IMG/VR virus record: IMGVR_UViG_3300046010_003925
Location: 1 to 24,905 of that record
Source of the DNA: a virus
Direction: 5' to 3' (one strand)
Length of the DNA: 24,905 nt
Below the pieces are notes generated by a model. It was not told where the DNA came from and made no database searches. It saw nothing but the letters and a program-made list of their open reading frames with translations. Below are positions 22,407 to 24,905 of the stretch, piece after piece (position 1 is the stretch's first letter; every line of letters begins with the position of its first letter). The position numbers were made by a program, and so were the translations under genes.

Positions 22407-24016
22407 GTTAATCCTTGGGTTTTTCCTGATTTACTCCCTGTGTTTAAAGATAGTAGTTTATAGCGGCATACGTCGAGGTGGTGATCATTGTGACCATCTA
22501 CATCGTCAGGATTCTTTTTATCCCGCATCATATAAGGCACTACTTCTAAAAAGGCTCGATTGTCATCATTATTAAATACGAAAATTCCAGGTTTATCACG
22601 ATAATTTTTATTTTCTGTCACCATAGAATTAAACAGTCTTTCTTTAAATAACGTGATTCCATCTACTCTAGTACCTGGTTTTTTTAAACCGTCAAATCTT
22701 CGCCATGTTACGCCTTTATAAACTTTATTTCCGATAGTAACGTGCTGACTCATTAAACCGCATACGCTAGTACCGTTAATTTGTGAAAACATAGCAGTAT
22801 CGCAGACACCGTCTTTGACACTACCGTAAATACCATTCGCTAATTCGTGTTGAATTATTAGTTTTGACAACTCTTGTGGGAGAATATCTGTCCCAATATC
22901 ATATCTATCTTCCATACAAGTATAAATAGACGTAAAAATAAACAAATCGCCTTTTACAGTTGATTTTGTTTTTCCATTTTTAAGAATTACATCTTCTCCA
23001 TTAGATTCAGCAAAATAAATAACTGCTGAGGGACTCGACTGTCCCCAATCCATTACTCTGTCCATTGACCATTCTTTTGGAATATCAAATGGGTCGATAA
23101 CATGAGCATCAAAATTCCAAACATTTGCAAACATACCTGATTCATCCGCAACTGCATCCCAATTGCCGTCCACCCAGCAAGCTCTTAGCCTTGCGTCCTG
23201 TATGTTTGAGAGAGATGCAATGTAAGTTTGGTCTAATTTTGGATTCTCTGTATAATGACCTTGAATATGGCAAATTGTTCTAGTGATAATCTTCTTTTCT
23301 TTCGTAATTTGGTCTATAATTTCAGTTTCTTTTTTTATTATCTGACCTGGTTTTCCAATATCAACAAACCGCTTCTTTACGGCAAGCCCTGAGATGCCCG
23401 AGGGATTAGTCGTACTGAAAACACACATCGGAATTGGTGGAAGAATTGTTCCGTCTGGTAATGGGTGGTCTTCAGGTACAAAACCACTTCGATTGATAGA
23501 AAGCAATAAATCATAAATCCGCAAATCCCTATAGGACGTAAGCTCGTTTATGCCAATAAAGGGTACAGAAAAACCATGTAGGTTCTGGTAGTCGTCTTCT
23601 GTTTCAACTGAGCGAAACATTAGAACTTCACCTGATTTCCATGACCACTTTAAATCGCCTTTAGATGAATAAAACTTAGCCCCATCATCGAATGCACCAA
23701 ATAATCTCTTAGACTCCATTATCAAGTTATCTAAGTTTTTGTAACCCCTATCAATAATCACTCCAATCCAATGTGATTTGTATCCTAATCCAACTGTTTG
23801 TCTAAACCGCGCTAACTGTGCAATACTTTTCCCCACACCGCGCCCTGAAGAATATAGGATTTCGTCACTGGGGCAGTTTAAAGCGAGGGTTTGGCTGCCT
23901 TGATTTGGAGTAAAAACAACCTTCGTACTCTTGGGAATCAAAAATCCTTCATGCAATTTATACCCACTAGGAATCACACTACCTTCTACATATCGACAGG
24001 CTTCACTACTCATCAT
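22403..24016 (-). CDS. terL: Terminase large subunit
   Basis: This is the packaging motor ATPase and nuclease, 537 residues from ATG 24016. The ATPase domain shows Walker A GRGVGKS (58-64), Walker B FIGINEL and coupling motif STTNPSG. The nuclease domain shows MDWGQSSPSAVIYF, the acidic KDGVCDTAM segment and the C-terminal NDHHLDVCRY, the expected metal-binding acidic residues. The frame can be extended to TTG 24028, but the tandem ATGs at 24016/24013 are likelier starts. It overlaps the upstream 54-residue ORF by 11 nt. It forms the packaging complex with TerS (24692 onward) and portal. Confidence 0.96.
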   Translation of the reverse strand: MMSSEACRYVEGSVIPSGYKLHEGFLIPKSTKVVFTPNQGSQTLALNCPSDEILYSSGRGVGKSIAQLARFRQTVGLGYKSHWIGVIIDRGYKNLDNLIMESKRLFGAFDDGAKFYSSKGDLKWSWKSGEVLMFRSVETEDDYQNLHGFSVPFIGINELTSYRDLRIYDLLLSINRSGFVPEDHPLPDGTILPPIPMCVFSTTNPSGISGLAVKKRFVDIGKPGQIIKKETEIIDQITKEKKIITRTICHIQGHYTENPKLDQTYIASLSNIQDARLRACWVDGNWDAVADESGMFANVWNFDAHVIDPFDIPKEWSMDRVMDWGQSSPSAVIYFAESNGEDVILKNGKTKSTVKGDLFIFTSIYTCMEDRYDIGTDILPQELSKLIIQHELANGIYGSVKDGVCDTAMFSQINGTSVCGLMSQHVTIGNKVYKGVTWRRFDGLKKPGTRVDGITLFKERLFNSMVTENKNYRDKPGIFVFNNDDNRAFLEVVPYMMRDKKNPDDVDGHNDHHLDVCRYKLLSLNTGSKSGKTQGLT

Positions 24017-24170
24017 CCCAGCACCCAATCAAATCATAATCCTCACAGTCGATAGTCTGTCTTAGCTTAAACAATCCTTCATCATTGAGTTCGATATTAT
24101 CTAAAATATCATCTATGTTTATACCGTCTATTAGCTCATCGTGAGCATATTCAAATTCATCGTCCATCAT
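24006..24170 (-). CDS. Small acidic ORF overlapping terL
   Basis: This 54-residue ORF (MMDDEFEYAHDELIDGINID and on to CWDDE) is extremely acidic. Its start overlaps the preceding stop (TAATG), and its end overlaps the terL start by 11 nt, a chain that argues for translation. No family is recognised. Its composition resembles DNA mimics or small partner proteins, but that is speculation. Confidence 0.6.
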   Translation of the reverse strand: MMDDEFEYAHDELIDGINIDDILDNIELNDEGLFKLRQTIDCEDYDLIGCWDDE

Positions 24171-24469
24171 TAGTGTTTAGTTGTAGGGTCGGTGTGTAAT
24201 TTTTCATAATCCTTTTTATGTATTGGTGTGATTACAAAACCACAATCAAATACTGAAAATAGGGTGAGTAAATGGCTAACTGATACATTTTTAAATTGTC
24301 CTAGCATGATTGCATTGAAAACACCTTGTTCGCGCATATTTTCAATAACTTGTTTTTGAGTAAAAGATAGTCGTTTATTGATAGTTAGTTTATCTATCGT
24401 TTTAATTAACGTATCTGCGAGATGTGTGACAGCAACATGGTTTAATTTTTCATCGGAATCAATAATCAC
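24170..24469 (-). CDS. Hypothetical protein with possible HTH fold
   Basis: The 99-residue protein starts at GTG 24469 and overlaps the upstream gene by 11 nt. Residues 32-80 (RLSFTQKQVIENM, FNAIMLGQFKNVSVSHLLTLFSVFDCGFVI) have the helix spacing of XRE-like helix-turn-helix proteins of the 'LTQKEVA...LLKLLSALG' kind, though the recognition helix is degenerate. It could be a small DNA-binding regulator or packaging accessory. The assignment is weak; that the ORF is a gene is fairly secure from its overlaps on both sides. Confidence 0.65.
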   Translation of the reverse strand: MIIDSDEKLNHVAVTHLADTLIKTIDKLTINKRLSFTQKQVIENMREQGVFNAIMLGQFKNVSVSHLLTLFSVFDCGFVITPIHKKDYEKLHTDPTTKH

Positions 24470-24695
24470 AAAGACCGCCTATATCGTATTGGAAGTGTAA
24501 GTCAGCGAGTGTTTCGCTAGTTGTTTTAAAGAACGAGTAATAGATTCCTTCAGGCGTATTCGCCTTCACAATACTCGCAAAGCTGCTAGGAGAGAGTAAG
24601 ATAGAGGATTCAAATAGATTTGGATAACGATGCTTAACGAAGGTAATACCGTCTTTTAGTGAATAGCGATAATACCCGCTTTGTAATTTAATCAT
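24459..24695 (-). CDS. Hypothetical protein between terS and terL
   Basis: The 78-residue protein begins MIKLQSGYYRYSLKDGITFV at ATG 24695, preceded by GAGGCGAG; the frame continues upstream to 24755, but that part overlaps terS in another frame. Its ATGA overlaps the terS stop. It is rich in Tyr, Phe and Ser and shows mixed helix and strand with no membrane segment. No family is recognised. Confidence 0.68.
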   Translation of the reverse strand: MIKLQSGYYRYSLKDGITFVKHRYPNLFESSILLSPSSFASIVKANTPEGIYYSFFKTTSETLADLHFQYDIGGLCDY

Positions 24696-24905
24696 AAACT
24701 CGCCTCTAACTGTTTGTAGAGTTCGGCTTGTTGTGATTGGGCTTGTGCCGACCAATCATCAATAGATAAGGGTGCTGGGACTATCATCACAGAATGTTGC
24801 ACTTGTGAGGTGTCGGCTTGTTGTTTAGCGTCGAATCCCATTAGCTTGGATATTCTATCCATTGCAGTAATTCGAGCAGTAGGATTAGAATTTTCACCAT
24901 CAGCC
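24692..24905 (-). CDS. terS: Terminase small subunit, C-terminal part
   Basis: About 70 C-terminal residues are inside the window; the 5' part lies beyond the right edge. The visible part reads NPTARITAMDRISKLMGFDA, then VMIVPAPLSIDDWSAQAQSQQAELYK. This matches the end of many small terminase subunits: a 'Mr.is.llGf' helix, a 'vmiVP....ddW' strand and a final amphipathic helix. TerS recognises the packaging site and loads TerL. Its stop overlaps the next start as ATGA. Confidence 0.82.
   Translation of the reverse strand, partial: ADGENSNPTARITAMDRISKLMGFDAKQQADTSQVQHSVMIVPAPLSIDDWSAQAQSQQAELYKQLEASL

Noticed and set aside
24013-24028. TTG at 24028 as the terL start
   Set aside because: Tandem ATG codons follow within 15 nt, and neither start has a clear ribosome site, so the ATG is preferred.
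1-24905. CRISPR arrays, tRNA genes, insertion sequences, integrase or attachment sites
   Set aside because: I looked on both strands and saw no regular repeat-spacer pattern, cloverleaf, transposase frame or integrase.

Overview
The window is about 25 kb of the head and tail module of a tailed double-stranded DNA phage or prophage. Almost every gene reads right to left (minus strand), and the base composition is AT-rich. The order small terminase, large terminase, portal, scaffold, major capsid, head-tail connectors, tail tube, tail chaperones and a very long tape measure with no recognisable sheath gene points to a siphovirus-like phage. The sigma70-type promoters and several short protein families suggest a Gram-negative, probably gammaproteobacterial, host. 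The host assignment is inference only.

Layout, from right to left in the direction of transcription. The C-terminal end of TerS (24905-24692) leads through three small overlapping ORFs into TerL (24016-22403). Next come a tandem double HNH-AP2 homing endonuclease (22346-21255), a cassette of three small genes (21185-20547), an HU-like protein (20404-20114), a 52-residue ORF, the portal (19889-18417) and the scaffold-like gene (18404-17604). About 400 bp without a gene then holds three successive stem-loops, a terminator and a strong promoter. The major capsid gene (17206-16208) starts a long unit: a coiled-coil protein, two beta-rich candidate decoration proteins, a 47-residue basic protein, a DUF1353 protein, head-tail adaptor, head closure, HK97-gp10-like protein, tail terminator and tail tube. 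That unit ends at a bidirectional terminator shared with a GIY-YIG endonuclease gene, the only recognised plus-strand gene. The left third holds a tail chaperone gene, an antirepressor cassette, a second chaperone gene fused to an extra C-terminal domain, and a tape measure gene of at least 2510 codons that runs off the left edge and carries an internal lytic transglycosylase domain.

Three things stand out. First, the 3' region of the scaffold gene has three hairpins, each with a 17-nt loop; two share a 13-nt loop motif, and the first two overlap so they cannot form together. Second, the usual G / G-T frameshifted tail chaperone pair appears replaced by two separate paralogous genes with separate promoters, and an antirepressor cassette with its own operator and terminator sits between them. 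Third, instead of one late promoter there are at least seven very similar sigma70 promoters (CTTGAC[A/T], mostly with a TGn-extended -10). All calls come from reading the sequence and recalling protein families; no database search was run.
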